A DNA stretch of 64,000 nt from Alteromonadaceae bacterium. Lineage in GTDB: Bacteria; Pseudomonadota; Gammaproteobacteria; Enterobacterales; Alteromonadaceae. The position numbers were made by a program, and so were the translations under genes. Positions 20,603 to 29,972 of this stretch are shown here, piece after piece. The DNA lies in NCBI GenBank assembly GCA_013216015.1, contig JABSOI010000001.1, positions 1 to 64,000 on the forward strand, written 5' to 3'. Each line of letters begins with the position of its first letter. Positions within the stretch are counted from its first letter, which is position 1. The notes beneath the pieces were generated by a model, which was not told where the DNA came from, searched no databases, and saw only the letters and a program-made list of their open reading frames with translations.

Positions 20603-21868
20603 ATGTTCGGAATCAATACCAAATCACAGTTTCCCAAAAACAGTATCAAGGCTCTATTACTGCTACGGTGTATTGCCATAGGTGGTCAGATCATAGTCAT
20701 TGCCTTTGCGCATTTTAGTTTAGGATTAATGCTCAACTATACCGCACTTTCAATGATTATTGGTGGCGAGATCCTTATAAACCTGGCCACCTGGTTACGA
20801 ATAAAATATATAACGAGAGTTTCTGAGTTTGAGTGCTTTTCCCAGCTTTTTGCCGATATTTGCTTTTTTGGAATGCTACTATACTTTAGCGGTGGAGCAA
20901 GTAACCCCTTTGTCTCACTTTTTTTGGTGCCTATCGCAATTGCAGCAGCAACACTTAGTCGTTCTTACGCTTGGTTGTTAACCATCTCTGCCACCCTGCT
21001 TTATTCCTTGTTAATGAAATACTACATTCCTTTACATCACCATGAAATTAGTAGCACAGCCAGTTTTGATCTGCACTTGCTAGGCATGTGGGCGAATTTT
21101 ATTATTTCTGCAATTTTAATCTCCTATTTTGTTGTTAATATGGCATATGCTTTACATTTAAGAGAACAAGAAATCAATTTACAACGGGAAGAATCACTGC
21201 GAAACGAACAACTTATTGCTGTTGGTACGCTTGCGGCAAATGCAGCTCATGAACTTGGTACACCATTATCCACACTAATGTTACTTTCGAACGAACTCGA
21301 AAATAAATATGGTGGCGATCCTGATTTACAACTTCTAACCAGTCAAATTCTCCGCTGCCGTAACGTAGTACAAAATTTAGGACAAGACGCCGGTGATATC
21401 TTAAATAAAAACAAAATTGAACAACCTCTGACTGACTTTTGCGAGCTGCTTGTCGATCAATTAAACTTGATACGACCCAACTTACGTGTACATCAAAATA
21501 TTGATGAAAAGCTTAATGATTGCATTATTACTGCTGATAAAACCCTCCAGCAAAGCTTGTTATCTATATTAAATAATGCAGCAGACGCCAATATTTTAAC
21601 TAACAATGATAATATTGAATTTACACTGCTATCAGTAAATGAAAACCTTGTGATTCAAATACGGGACTTTGGTAATGGCATACCTGAAGAAATGGCAAGC
21701 AAAATTGGTAAAACCCAAATCAGCGATAAATTGTACGGCTTAGGACTGGGGTTATTTTTAGCAAACGCAACCATTGAACGTTACAATGGTACTGTTACTA
21801 TTGAAAATCATCCGGTTCAAGGGGCTGTAACCCGTGTTACTTTAAATAAAATCATACTTGGGATCTAG
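20603..21868 (+). CDS. regB: Redox sensor histidine kinase RegB/PrrB family
   Basis: The protein is 421 aa with about six membrane helices. Between them lies the GGASNPF heptapeptide, the quinone-site motif that marks RegB proteins. The H-box has His at about 216 (AAHELGTPLS), and a Cys at about 252 in ILRCRNVV matches the RegB redox-box Cys. N and G boxes (NNAADA, GLGLGLF) complete the kinase core. RegB senses quinone/redox state and phosphorylates RegA. The start at 20603 is preferred because homologues have short N-termini and a candidate -10 at 20567 would put 20552 (the alternative ATG) upstream of the transcript. Neither start has a good ribosome site. regA follows with no gap. Confidence 0.9.
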   Translation: MFGINTKSQFPKNSIKALLLLRCIAIGGQIIVIAFAHFSLGLMLNYTALSMIIGGEILINLATWLRIKYITRVSEFECFSQLFADICFFGMLLYFSGGASNPFVSLFLVPIAIAAATLSRSYAWLLTISATLLYSLLMKYYIPLHHHEISSTASFDLHLLGMWANFIISAILISYFVVNMAYALHLREQEINLQREESLRNEQLIAVGTLAANAAHELGTPLSTLMLLSNELENKYGGDPDLQLLTSQILRCRNVVQNLGQDAGDILNKNKIEQPLTDFCELLVDQLNLIRPNLRVHQNIDEKLNDCIITADKTLQQSLLSILNNAADANILTNNDNIEFTLLSVNENLVIQIRDFGNGIPEEMASKIGKTQISDKLYGLGLGLFLANATIERYNGTVTIENHPVQGAVTRVTLNKIILGI

Positions 21869-22414
21869 ATGGATACTCTTACACTTAATGGCAAAGTTTT
21901 AATTATCGAAGATGACGAGATTTTCAGCCAAATACTAGCCCGTAGCCTTACGCGATTTGGTTTAACAGTTGAAGCTTCATTAAATAGTGAAGATGCACTC
22001 AAAAAATGTCATACCCAAAAGCCCCAATATATTGTACTTGATCTAAAACTTGGAACTGGTTCAGGATTACAACTCATTAATCCGCTGTTGGAGATTGTTC
22101 CAAACTGCAAAATTTTAGTACTTACCGGTTATGCAAGTATCGCCACGGCAGTAGAAGCAATACGTCTCGGTGCTCACAACTATCTGCCAAAACCTGCCGA
22201 TGCACGAACTATTGCAGAAGCTCTCACAGGTGAATTGTCAGCCAAAGACACCCCCTTACCTGCAAATCCTATGTCAGTTGACAGATTGGAATGGGAACAC
22301 ATTCAAAAAACTTTGTTACAACACGAAGGAAACATATCGGCAACCGCAAGAACGTTAAACATGCACCGTCGTACCTTACAAAGAAAATTAGGCAAAAAAC
22401 CAGTGCAAAAGTAA
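21869..22414 (+). CDS. regA: Redox response regulator RegA/PrrA family
   Basis: The protein is 181 aa with an N-terminal receiver domain (EDDE, phospho-Asp D58, Lys in PKPAD) and a short Fis-type HTH. The HTH ends in RTLNMHRRTLQRKLGKK, the characteristic invariant helix of RegA/ActR/PrrA/RoxR. Its ATG abuts the regB stop (TAGATG), so translation is coupled. It is expected to control respiratory and redox genes in response to RegB. Palindromes matching its family's operator occur before regB and before the downstream TonB receptor gene. Confidence 0.93.
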   Translation: MDTLTLNGKVLIIEDDEIFSQILARSLTRFGLTVEASLNSEDALKKCHTQKPQYIVLDLKLGTGSGLQLINPLLEIVPNCKILVLTGYASIATAVEAIRLGAHNYLPKPADARTIAEALTGELSAKDTPLPANPMSVDRLEWEHIQKTLLQHEGNISATARTLNMHRRTLQRKLGKKPVQK

Positions 22415-22532
22415 CTGATACCCATTGAAATAATTAATTCAATTGGCATGACTCTTTTTTAGTGCCCACTTCTGGGTAAAATGTTTTAACTATTCCCAAA
22501 CCAGACCATCAGGATCAATGCAAAACGTGGCC

Positions 22533-22549
22533 TGCGACATTATGTCACA
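22533..22549. promoter_or_regulatory. RegA/RoxR-type operator before the TonB receptor gene
   Basis: TGCGAC-ATTAT-GTCACA has the same 6-5-6 layout as the box upstream of regB, with one arm mismatch. It lies 60 bases ahead of the receptor ATG at 22609, in the 194-base gap after regA. This suggests that the receptor cluster is a RegA target. Confidence 0.55.
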
Positions 22550-22608
22550 TACCAATTTCGATCAAACATGAATATTATTGCTTTCAATCATTTAAGAGAT
22601 AAATTGTA

Positions 22609-24744
22609 ATGCTAAATAATATATTTAAGTTGTCTGCTATTGCCATTGCCTTTACAGGCATTTGGGACTGTGCTCATGCTGAAATTATTGAAGACGAACA
22701 AGAGCAAATGAAACTTGAGCGTATTACAATTACCGCGAACAGAAGAGAAGAGTTCAACACCGATTTAGCTATGTCGGTGCAAGGAGTCAATGGCAAAGAA
22801 TTAGATCTTGATAATGGGCAACATCTGGCAGAGTCAATTAACAGTATATCTGGAGTGTTATTAAATCAATTACAAGGCGCACAAGGGCATAATACCGCAA
22901 TTCGTATGCCAATTAATTATGGTGGCTATTATTTATATTTACAGGACAATATACCACTTCAATCACCCGCATTTTTTAATCATAATGCTTTATGGTGGTC
23001 CAGCTTTAATTCAAATATATCAAGAATAGAAGTGTTAAAAGGAGCCGGTACTGCACTTTATGGTTCAGGCGCTGTTGCAGCTACGGTTAATATTTTATCT
23101 GAATCAATCGCCAAATCACCTCAAACCAGCACTGTATTTAATGGCGGAGAAAATAATTATTCAAAATTTGGATTTAGTCACAGCAGGCAAGTGTCTGACA
23201 ACAATAGTATTCGTGTTTCAGGATCTATATTAAAAAATGATGGTTGGCGTGATCATACGGGTTCTAAACGCACTGAGATCACTGTACGACACGAATACCA
23301 AATTAATAATAATCAAACTCTGGTAAATTCAATAATTGCATCCGATTTAGAACAACAAATGGCAAGCAGCTTATCTGAAGAAACCTTTAACAGCGATCCT
23401 ACAGACTCTGGTTTATCCGCTGCGGTATTAGCCACAGATCCAAAGCGAAAGAGTAAATATCTCAGGTTTACTTCAAAGTGGACTAACTATATCGATAACG
23501 ACCTTTATATCTCACTGATTTCTTATTACCGTCATCGCACCAATAACTATACTGCCACCTGGAATAATAATATGCCAATCGTTGAATCCAGCGTTGATTC
23601 ATTGGGCTTATTGGCCATGATCGATTTAGATCATCAAGACGACAGTGAAACAACCTTTGGTTTAGACATTGAGCTGAGTGACGGTGATCAATTTTCATAT
23701 CAGCCAATGACTATTACTACTACGGGCTGGGGTGGCGAAACCTTTAATGAAGGTGAACGTTTTTATGATGATACTACACGTTATCTTGGAGTTTCTCCTT
23801 ACGCGCAGCACAGACGTTCATTAACTAAAAATTTAGCTTTAACTGTTGGTTTAAGATATGACTATGCCAACTATGATTTTGATAATTATTTGGGAGTGGT
23901 GGGAGATATTGGCCATGGTGCACAGAGCCTGGCTGACAGACAGGACAGTTTTACTCATCTTAGTCCTAAAATGAGTTTGAATTATCATTTATCTCAGGAA
24001 AGCAGCGTTTATTTACGTTACGCCAATAGTTTCAGAATGCCAACTGCGGGTAGTTTATATCACCTCAAAACTAGTGACAGCAATACAGCTATCAGTGATA
24101 TCAAACCTGAATTATCGAATACTTATGAAGTTGGTTATAAAGTTAATTTTGATTTCGCTTCATTCGACATGGCAGCATATTCCATGAACGTGGATGATGC
24201 TATTGTCAATGCTTACAATGATTCAGGTATTCGCTATCAGACCAATGCCGGTAAAATCACTCATCGAGGTATAGAACTATCGGCTAATTGGCAATTTAAT
24301 CCTTCATTTGATATCAGTGTTGCCTATAGTCGGGTAAAACACAAATTTGACGAGTTTATTATTGATGCCGGCAGAGTTGATCAGCAAGGCAACAGTAGAG
24401 CCAAAAATTATTCGGGTAATGAAATGAAAATGGCACCAGAGCATATTGCCAACATTCGTTTACGCTATCACCCTGTTAAATTCAGCTCACTCTCCAGCAT
24501 GCTGGAAATCCAGTCCATTGGAGACTATTGGATGGATGATGAAAATAGCCAAAATTACGACGGATATACAGTCGCTAATTTAAAACTCCGCTATCAGGCA
24601 AATCCAAAATTAAGTTTTAATGCCCGTCTTAGTAACCTTACAGATAAAAAGTATGCACAGCAGGCTGAAATCAGTTACGGAAAAAACAGATTTTCACCCG
24701 GTGTACCACGCACTCTGTATTTTAGCATGAACTACCAATGGTAA
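22609..24744 (+). CDS. TonB-dependent outer-membrane receptor
   Basis: The protein is 711 aa. A signal peptide (residues about 1-24, ending AHA) precedes a plug domain with a TonB-box-like ITITANR segment, VLKGAGTALYGSGAVAATVNIL, and a beta-barrel ending in an aromatic residue (NYQW). These proteins import metal chelates or other scarce nutrients using TonB energy. The substrate cannot be read directly. The next two genes, a Cys-rich BNR protein and a CPPC thioredoxin, suggest metal or haem/copper handling rather than a sugar. The three genes are closely spaced (16 bases, then a 4-base overlap) and form an operon. A RegA-type box precedes it. Confidence 0.9.
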   Translation: MLNNIFKLSAIAIAFTGIWDCAHAEIIEDEQEQMKLERITITANRREEFNTDLAMSVQGVNGKELDLDNGQHLAESINSISGVLLNQLQGAQGHNTAIRMPINYGGYYLYLQDNIPLQSPAFFNHNALWWSSFNSNISRIEVLKGAGTALYGSGAVAATVNILSESIAKSPQTSTVFNGGENNYSKFGFSHSRQVSDNNSIRVSGSILKNDGWRDHTGSKRTEITVRHEYQINNNQTLVNSIIASDLEQQMASSLSEETFNSDPTDSGLSAAVLATDPKRKSKYLRFTSKWTNYIDNDLYISLISYYRHRTNNYTATWNNNMPIVESSVDSLGLLAMIDLDHQDDSETTFGLDIELSDGDQFSYQPMTITTTGWGGETFNEGERFYDDTTRYLGVSPYAQHRRSLTKNLALTVGLRYDYANYDFDNYLGVVGDIGHGAQSLADRQDSFTHLSPKMSLNYHLSQESSVYLRYANSFRMPTAGSLYHLKTSDSNTAISDIKPELSNTYEVGYKVNFDFASFDMAAYSMNVDDAIVNAYNDSGIRYQTNAGKITHRGIELSANWQFNPSFDISVAYSRVKHKFDEFIIDAGRVDQQGNSRAKNYSGNEMKMAPEHIANIRLRYHPVKFSSLSSMLEIQSIGDYWMDDENSQNYDGYTVANLKLRYQANPKLSFNARLSNLTDKKYAQQAEISYGKNRFSPGVPRTLYFSMNYQW

Positions 24745-24760
24745 TTTTAGGAACAAATTT

Positions 24761-26029
24761 ATGAAAAAGTTTACGAACAAATCAATGAATAAAGTGCCTC
24801 TACTATTAGTATCAGTATCAATAGCAGTATCAGTATTAGTCTTAATGTTAGCGTTCAATAAAGTTTTTGCTCACAACCATACTGAGAAATCCAACTCAGA
24901 ACATAATGCCCAGAATCGAAACAAACAATGTGAACCTGAGGATATCACTTGTGCAAAAACAGTCACCAGTGCATTTGATCCACAGGGCAAGTTGTGGCGT
25001 ATCTGGAGCGGTGGCGACCATTTGTTTTTTAGTATCTCAAAAGATAACGGTCAGCACTTCGGATCACCAGTTAAAGTAAATATAAAACCAGAAAAAATTT
25101 CTGCCAGAAATGAAAATCGGCCAAAATTGGCTTTTGATGATAAAAATAATGTTTATATTTCCTGGGCAAAACCGTTAAAAAAGCAATATACCTCAGAAAT
25201 TCGTTTTACATACTCAACTGACGGCGGTAAACATTTCGCACCGGCCCAAACTGTCAATAATGATAGTCTTGAAACGGGTCACAGTTTTAATGAAATGCTG
25301 GTAAATGGGGATGGTCAGGTCGTTCTCACCTGGCTTGATGCTCGTGAGAGTAAGAACAACCCGAATTATCAAGGTTCAGCACTTTATGCGGCTCAAGGAA
25401 AATTAACCGAAAAAGGATTCAGTTTTGATAATAGAAAGTTAGCCGATGGTACTTGTGTTTGTTGTCGTATCGCAATGACGCATAGTGCAAACAATAAAAT
25501 CGCTGCTATGTGGCGTCATATTTATGATGATAATATTCGTGATCATGCCATTTTAACTTTTGATCAGAAAAATATCCCCGCCCAACCTTTCCGTGCAAGT
25601 TTTGACCAATGGCATATTAATGGCTGTCCTCATCAAGGACCTGGCTTAAGCATAAATGAACAAAATCGTTATCACATGGTCTGGTTTAATAATGGAGAAA
25701 AAGGCAAAGGCATTTTTTATGCTTATTCTGACGATTCAGGCAAAAATAAAAGTATTCCGCTAAAAATTGGCGACACTGAAAAGCAGGCTTCATATGCTCA
25801 TGTGATCAGCAATGACAATATAGTTGAGGTAGTATGGATCCAATTTAATGGGAAAACTTACCAGCTTTATCATCAGCGTTCTAGGGACAATGGTAAGACT
25901 TTCGGTCATCCCTCAATGATCGGCGAAAGTGCCCAGGATCCTGACCGACCGTTTTTAATTAAACACGAAAGACAGAATTTTGTCTCATGGCATCGACCCG
26001 ATCTCGGTCACCAGGTGATATCTTTATGA
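24761..26029 (+). CDS. Secreted BNR/sialidase-fold protein with CxCC and HINGCPH motifs
   Basis: The protein is 422 aa with a membrane/signal segment at about residues 12-37. It has Asp-box-like BNR units (STDGGKHF, SDDSGK, SRDNGKTF) of a sialidase-type propeller. Unlike true sialidases it carries clustered Cys/His: C232-x-C234-C235 (GTCVCCRIAM), and H285 to H291 in HINGCPH with C289, plus an N-terminal CEPEDITC. Such residues suggest metal or redox chemistry, not glycan cleavage. It lies between a TonB receptor and a periplasmic thioredoxin, which could reduce these Cys. AGGA precedes the ATG. The name sialidase would be misleading. True function unknown. Confidence 0.8.
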   Translation: MKKFTNKSMNKVPLLLVSVSIAVSVLVLMLAFNKVFAHNHTEKSNSEHNAQNRNKQCEPEDITCAKTVTSAFDPQGKLWRIWSGGDHLFFSISKDNGQHFGSPVKVNIKPEKISARNENRPKLAFDDKNNVYISWAKPLKKQYTSEIRFTYSTDGGKHFAPAQTVNNDSLETGHSFNEMLVNGDGQVVLTWLDARESKNNPNYQGSALYAAQGKLTEKGFSFDNRKLADGTCVCCRIAMTHSANNKIAAMWRHIYDDNIRDHAILTFDQKNIPAQPFRASFDQWHINGCPHQGPGLSINEQNRYHMVWFNNGEKGKGIFYAYSDDSGKNKSIPLKIGDTEKQASYAHVISNDNIVEVVWIQFNGKTYQLYHQRSRDNGKTFGHPSMIGESAQDPDRPFLIKHERQNFVSWHRPDLGHQVISL

Positions 26030-26514
26030 TAAACTTTACAAAAAGTAGCATATTAAATAACACACTCATATTTATAGTTGGTATGTTGTTTACCTTTAAC
26101 ACAGCAGCCCAGTCTGAAGTATTTACAACCGAAGTGTTTAACAATGTAAAGCAACAGTTTAAAGGGCAACGTTGGTTAGCGTTAATGTGGTCACTGGATT
26201 GCCCTCCTTGTATTAAAGAATTAGCACAAATTTCAAAAATCCATAAACAACATCCATCGTTGCCGGTAATTTTAATTAATACCGATAGTGACGACGAGCT
26301 AACGAAAGAAAGGGAAACATTAATTACAAAGTATCAACTCAATTCTTTGACCCGTTTTTATTTTATTGATGGCAGAGCTGCACGGAGCCGTTATTTAATT
26401 GACCCAAACTGGTACGGCGAATTACCGCGAAGTTATTTTTATAAAGCTAATGGTGAACGAATTGAACATAGCGGTTTAGTCAATGAAGATTTGCTGAAAA
26501 AATGGTTACTTTAA
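26026..26514 (+). CDS. Periplasmic TlpA-like thioredoxin
   Basis: The protein is 162 aa from the ATG at 26026, which overlaps the previous stop (ATGA) and has AGGTGA 7 bases upstream; an ATG at 25987 is inside the upstream gene and has no such site. A signal peptide ends near TAAQS. The redox motif CPPC is at residues 59-62 in a thioredoxin fold (WLALMWSLDCPPC). It probably keeps Cys of the neighbouring CxCC protein, or a metal site, reduced. Partner assignment is an inference from the operon. Confidence 0.88.
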   Translation: MINFTKSSILNNTLIFIVGMLFTFNTAAQSEVFTTEVFNNVKQQFKGQRWLALMWSLDCPPCIKELAQISKIHKQHPSLPVILINTDSDDELTKERETLITKYQLNSLTRFYFIDGRAARSRYLIDPNWYGELPRSYFYKANGERIEHSGLVNEDLLKKWLL

Positions 26515-26587
26515 TTATCATTATTATTTATCCGTATTAATTAGTAGTAAAGTAAAAGCCAGATAAATATTTTAGTGAATTCAGATA

Positions 26588-26620
26588 AAGACAAACGCTA
26601 TGTTAAACAGCGTTTGTCTT
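26588..26620 (+). terminator. Strong hairpin after the TonB/BNR/thioredoxin operon
   Basis: A perfect 12-bp stem AAGACAAACGCT (26588-26599) / AGCGTTTGTCTT (26609-26620) has a 9-base loop and is followed by AAGTTTTC. It is 73 bases past the operon stop. Confidence 0.75.
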
Positions 26621-27080
26621 AAGTTTTCAAATAATTACAATTAACAATATTGACTCTTTAGTCTGGTGATTTAGGTACTCTAACTTTTACTTACGATTCT
26701 TCCGCTTCTCTGTCGTTCTTTTCATCTGTGATAATTGGTGTTAGTTTAAAATCAAATTAAAGCTATGTTTTTATTAGGTATTAACTAAGAAGTTACGGTT
26801 AATTTTATTCTGACCAGTTTTGTCACCCCAGTTTTACCCTACTAGAATGGCTGTTTTACGTAGTTTTTAGCTGTTTTATGGATGATTTATATAAAGTTAT
26901 TACTGCAATTTTACCACCTTATTGTATTTTTAAAGTAAAACAAGTTTAAATTAGTTTTACCCAAATTGTGTAATGAATTCAACTTGTTGATGAGGAGGAT
27001 TGTGTCCGGATTATTTACACATTTACTTTGTAATATAAGTTATAATTTTCATTGTATTGAAAGTGTTATGTTTTTTAAGT
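26621..27080. other. Intergenic region upstream of the PEP-CTERM gene
   Basis: About 460 bases of AT-rich sequence hold no gene. It precedes a sigma-54-type promoter and would be where enhancer sites for a sigma-54 activator should lie. I could not define such a site. Confidence 0.4.
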
Positions 27081-27082
27081 TT

Positions 27083-27098
27083 GGCGTGATTTATGCTT
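27083..27098 (+). promoter_or_regulatory. Sigma-54 type -24/-12 promoter of the PEP-CTERM gene
   Basis: The sequence TTGGCGTGATTTATGCTTT (from 27081) has GG and GC elements separated by exactly 10 bases, as in sigma-54 promoters (TGGCAC-N5-TTGCW). It lies 80 bases before the ATG. PEP-CTERM genes in other bacteria are often controlled by the sigma-54 activator PrsR. Confidence 0.6.
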
Positions 27099-27177
27099 TT
27101 ATGTCTTGAAAATAATATAATTACTATTTACACGATTACCTACCAAATATAATGGAAAGGGATTAAAGGAATATCAA

Positions 27178-27813
27178 ATGAAATTTAAATTTTTAAATAT
27201 AGTTTTGGCTGGATTGATTTTTTCTGCTAGTTGTTTGGTTAATGTGGCTAATGCAGGGGTAATTGGTATAGATCTAGATGGGAATGCAGACGATTATACA
27301 ACGAGTACAAGTAGCGAGTGGACATTAGGGTACGAGTTTAACCTTAGTAGTAGTGCTTCTGTAAGTGGATTAGGATTTTTCGATTTAGATGGTACATATG
27401 GATCCACAACAGTAGGCCTCTGGACTAGTGAGGGACTTTTACTTGGGACAGTAAATACCATTAACCATACCGTGACGGAAACGTTAACGGCAAACGGGCA
27501 ATGGATGTGGGAATTCATGGATTTTTCCATTGAACTAGAGGCAGGCGACTATGTCGTAGGAACATGGGGTGAGTCAGGATCGGATTTTATATTTGATGGC
27601 CCTATAACACAAAATACATTAGCTTATACTAATAATAGATCTATACAGAGTGGAAACTTTTCGTTTCCAACGAATACTGGTTTATATATCGAACACGGTT
27701 ATTTTGGTGCAAATATCATGTTTGAAGATAGTGTTTCTGTACCAGAACCATCTACAATTGCTATTTTTGCATTAGGAATGATTGGTTTAGCATCACGTCG
27801 ATTTAAGAAATAA
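27178..27813 (+). CDS. PEP-CTERM sorted exported protein
   Basis: The protein is 211 aa. It has a signal peptide (about 1-26, ending NAG) and, at about 188-211, the PEP-CTERM sorting tail: VPEPST, a hydrophobic helix (IAIFALGMIGLA), then RRFKK. The body is beta-rich (residues about 28-180) with no known enzyme motif. PEP-CTERM proteins are processed by exosortase and linked to exopolysaccharide secretion. AAAGGA precedes the ATG. No exosortase is in the window. Confidence 0.9.
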   Translation: MKFKFLNIVLAGLIFSASCLVNVANAGVIGIDLDGNADDYTTSTSSEWTLGYEFNLSSSASVSGLGFFDLDGTYGSTTVGLWTSEGLLLGTVNTINHTVTETLTANGQWMWEFMDFSIELEAGDYVVGTWGESGSDFIFDGPITQNTLAYTNNRSIQSGNFSFPTNTGLYIEHGYFGANIMFEDSVSVPEPSTIAIFALGMIGLASRRFKK

Positions 27814-27842
27814 TCTTAATTTTTCAAATTATTTGATTCTAG

Positions 27843-27873
27843 AAAAACACTGATTATAAAGATCGGTGTTTTT
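27843..27873 (+). terminator. Intrinsic terminator of the PEP-CTERM gene
   Basis: A 12-bp stem with one G-T pair (27843-27854 / 27862-27873) ends in a T run, 30 bases after the stop. Confidence 0.8.
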
Positions 27874-28167
27874 TGTTTCTAATGATTCGTTATTTATACA
27901 TTACTAAGTGAAACCATCACCATAGGATGCTTAATCCTTTGCTATACCATGTAATTGTATGCTTTCCACCTTTATCATTAGATATTCAGCATACTTGAGT
28001 TAAGTTTGAGGTTTGTTGTCTATATTACCTGAACATCAATTTTAAAAATGTCAGCTTTGGTAAAAGGGAATATTAAATTAAAATTAAAATTAAACTGTCC
28101 AATCTGATCTAATCCAAAATCTTAAAATGCAAGATCAGATTTGAACAAATCCTTATACCCCACCCTA

Positions 28168-28333
28168 ATACCATTCACATTAAATAAATGATCAATATTC
28201 AATGAGGATAAATTGCCAGTAGCACAGTTTTTTTGCTCTAGGCAAAACCTAAGTACCGACATCCATGTCGGCAACGCAACTAGTGGTGATTTAGACCATT
28301 TGAAGATGAGCACTTATTTAGTGCGATTGGTAT
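28168..28333. repeat. MITE-like element 1
   Basis: A 166-bp unit starts ATACCATTCACATTAAATAA and ends in the imperfect inverted copy (27-base ends, about 21 matching). Inside are two short hairpins: TTTTGC-TCTAG-GCAAAA and CCGACAT-CC-ATGTCGG. It has no coding function. A 63-codon minus-strand frame across it is not a gene. The long, imperfect ends and internal palindromes suggest a non-autonomous mobile element. Confidence 0.6.
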
Positions 28334-28538
28334 AACCATTAGCAATATCCAAACTAACCTGTTCCATCACATCTTCACATTACGTTGATATAAACATAAA
28401 TAAGTTTTAAAGCCCGTAATACTGACCGAATCAGCAATCGCTGCCATCGCTTTTAACCACTTTGCTTACCATACAGCGACGAATACCAGGGGATGTTTCA
28501 CGGCTTACTTTGGCCGCTGAGCTGTGTAAGCATTTATA

Positions 28539-28576
28539 GGGGTCTGTACGTAATACGTGTAATTTGTTGGCACATG
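28539..28576 (+). repeat. Left terminal inverted repeat of the Tn3 transposon
   Basis: The 38-bp sequence begins GGGGTCTGTACG and ends GGCACATG. Its inverted copy at 37011-37048 differs at only the innermost base. The first bases match the GGGGTCTG start common to Tn3-family ends. Confidence 0.95.
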
Positions 28577-28846
28577 TTTTTTTACGATAATACCATATTT
28601 AAGTTGTAGTAGTTCAAACGTGATCTGACGTATTCAAATATTAGAGCTTAACCAAACCTGACAGGCTGCTACAAGCTCAGGCTGGCTGTGTGAAAACTAT
28701 TTTGAACTTGTGTAATTCGATAATATCAACGAACAAAGGCTCTGTAGATTTAAATCTGTAGTAAGTTTGGTGTCAAACTACCTGTGAATTTACGTAGCGT
28801 TGCATAAAAATTTTTAGCTGAGAGTTTTCACACAGTCTGAGCTATT

Positions 28847-28887
28847 TGTTGACCCAAAGAATAATCAGCAGCTATCGTCAGCAAAGA
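28847..28887 (+). repeat. Left copy of a 41-base imperfect direct repeat around the passengers
   Basis: The 41 bases match 31565-31605 in the same orientation at about 32 positions. The copies flank the esterase and peptidase genes, suggesting that this block entered the transposon as a unit. The origin of the repeat is unknown. Confidence 0.45.
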
Positions 28888-29115
28888 TACGAAAGCTGAC
28901 ATTAAAATCAATAGATTTTTGAGCTATATTTAGTGTTCATAAGACATTGAGCTACCTTCATCTTGGTAGTCAACAAAGCCACCATAGAAACATTACACAA
29001 AAGCAACAACTCTTCCGACAAAAATTAATGTTTAAAATATTTTCATTAGTCGAATAAGCTATTGAAGTGTGATAGATTTTCTAAATTATTAATTCGACCT
29101 AAAGACAAGGAAAAC

Positions 29116-29967
29116 ATGTTTAAATTATTCAGTTTTATTTTCTTTTATTTTCTTTCTGTTCCATCAAATATTGCAAGTGCTGAATCAAACTCTTTTTCTA
29201 TTCCTCGAAGTGAAATCGTTGAAATTGGAGACATAAAAAATGAACGGATTTATCCACTATTTATAAAGTTGCCACGATCATATAACCGCGATACTAGACA
29301 GCATTATCCTGTGATTTATTTAACTGATGCTTGGTATTCATTTCAAATTGTATCTGGTGCGACTCGCTTTCCAATGAACACTGGTAAAATTCAAGAAGCC
29401 ATCATTGTCGGTATTTCCTATGAAAAAGGCGCTAAAGGAGATACGAGTCGAGTTCGTGATTATACTCCCCATAAAGCCAGTGCTTGGAAAAAAGAAACAG
29501 GAGGTGCGTATAGCCATGCAGCATTTATCAAGAATCATGTATTTAAGTATATTGATGAAAACTATCGAACTGATAAAGTAAATAGAACATTTGTCGGTAA
29601 CTCGTTAGGCGGTCTATTTGGTTCTTATATTTTGTTAACAGATCCTAATATGTTCAATAATTATATTCTTGGTAGCCCATCATTTTGGTTTAACAACAAA
29701 TCATTATTCAAAACTGAAGCGTTAATGCCTGCTACTAACATAGATCAGCCTATTAATGTTTTTGTAGGAATAGGAGAACAAGAAGCGGTCAGTTTTGGCA
29801 ATCAATACGACATGGTTAATGATGCAAAGGTTTTTATAAAAACTATAAGTAATATTCATGGTAGCAAAGTTAATAGCAAACTATTGGTGATCCCTGAAGC
29901 CGATCATTATACTGCGTTTCCAACAACCGCAGTTCAAGGTATTGATTGGATATATAGGGTTAAATAG
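29116..29967 (+). CDS. Secreted esterase D-type alpha/beta hydrolase (transposon passenger)
   Basis: The protein is 283 aa from the ATG at 29116, which has AAGGA just upstream. An earlier frame start at 29062 adds a non-signal extension. A signal peptide runs to about residue 22 (IASA). The fold is the putative esterase family (PF00756-like), with nucleophile S163 in GNSLGG and a C-terminal His in ADHYTAFP. Related proteins include enterochelin-type and S-formylglutathione esterases; the substrate here is unknown. It is 5 bases before the peptidase gene. Confidence 0.85.
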   Translation: MFKLFSFIFFYFLSVPSNIASAESNSFSIPRSEIVEIGDIKNERIYPLFIKLPRSYNRDTRQHYPVIYLTDAWYSFQIVSGATRFPMNTGKIQEAIIVGISYEKGAKGDTSRVRDYTPHKASAWKKETGGAYSHAAFIKNHVFKYIDENYRTDKVNRTFVGNSLGGLFGSYILLTDPNMFNNYILGSPSFWFNNKSLFKTEALMPATNIDQPINVFVGIGEQEAVSFGNQYDMVNDAKVFIKTISNIHGSKVNSKLLVIPEADHYTAFPTTAVQGIDWIYRVK

Positions 29968-29972
29968 CAAAG

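Noticed and set aside
24761..26029. True sialidase
   Set aside because: BNR-type repeats are present, but the catalytic Arg triad was not identified and the CxCC/HINGCPH cysteines point elsewhere.
28122..28313. 63-codon minus-strand frame
   Set aside because: It lies largely inside the MITE-like element and has no ribosome site or recognisable protein features.
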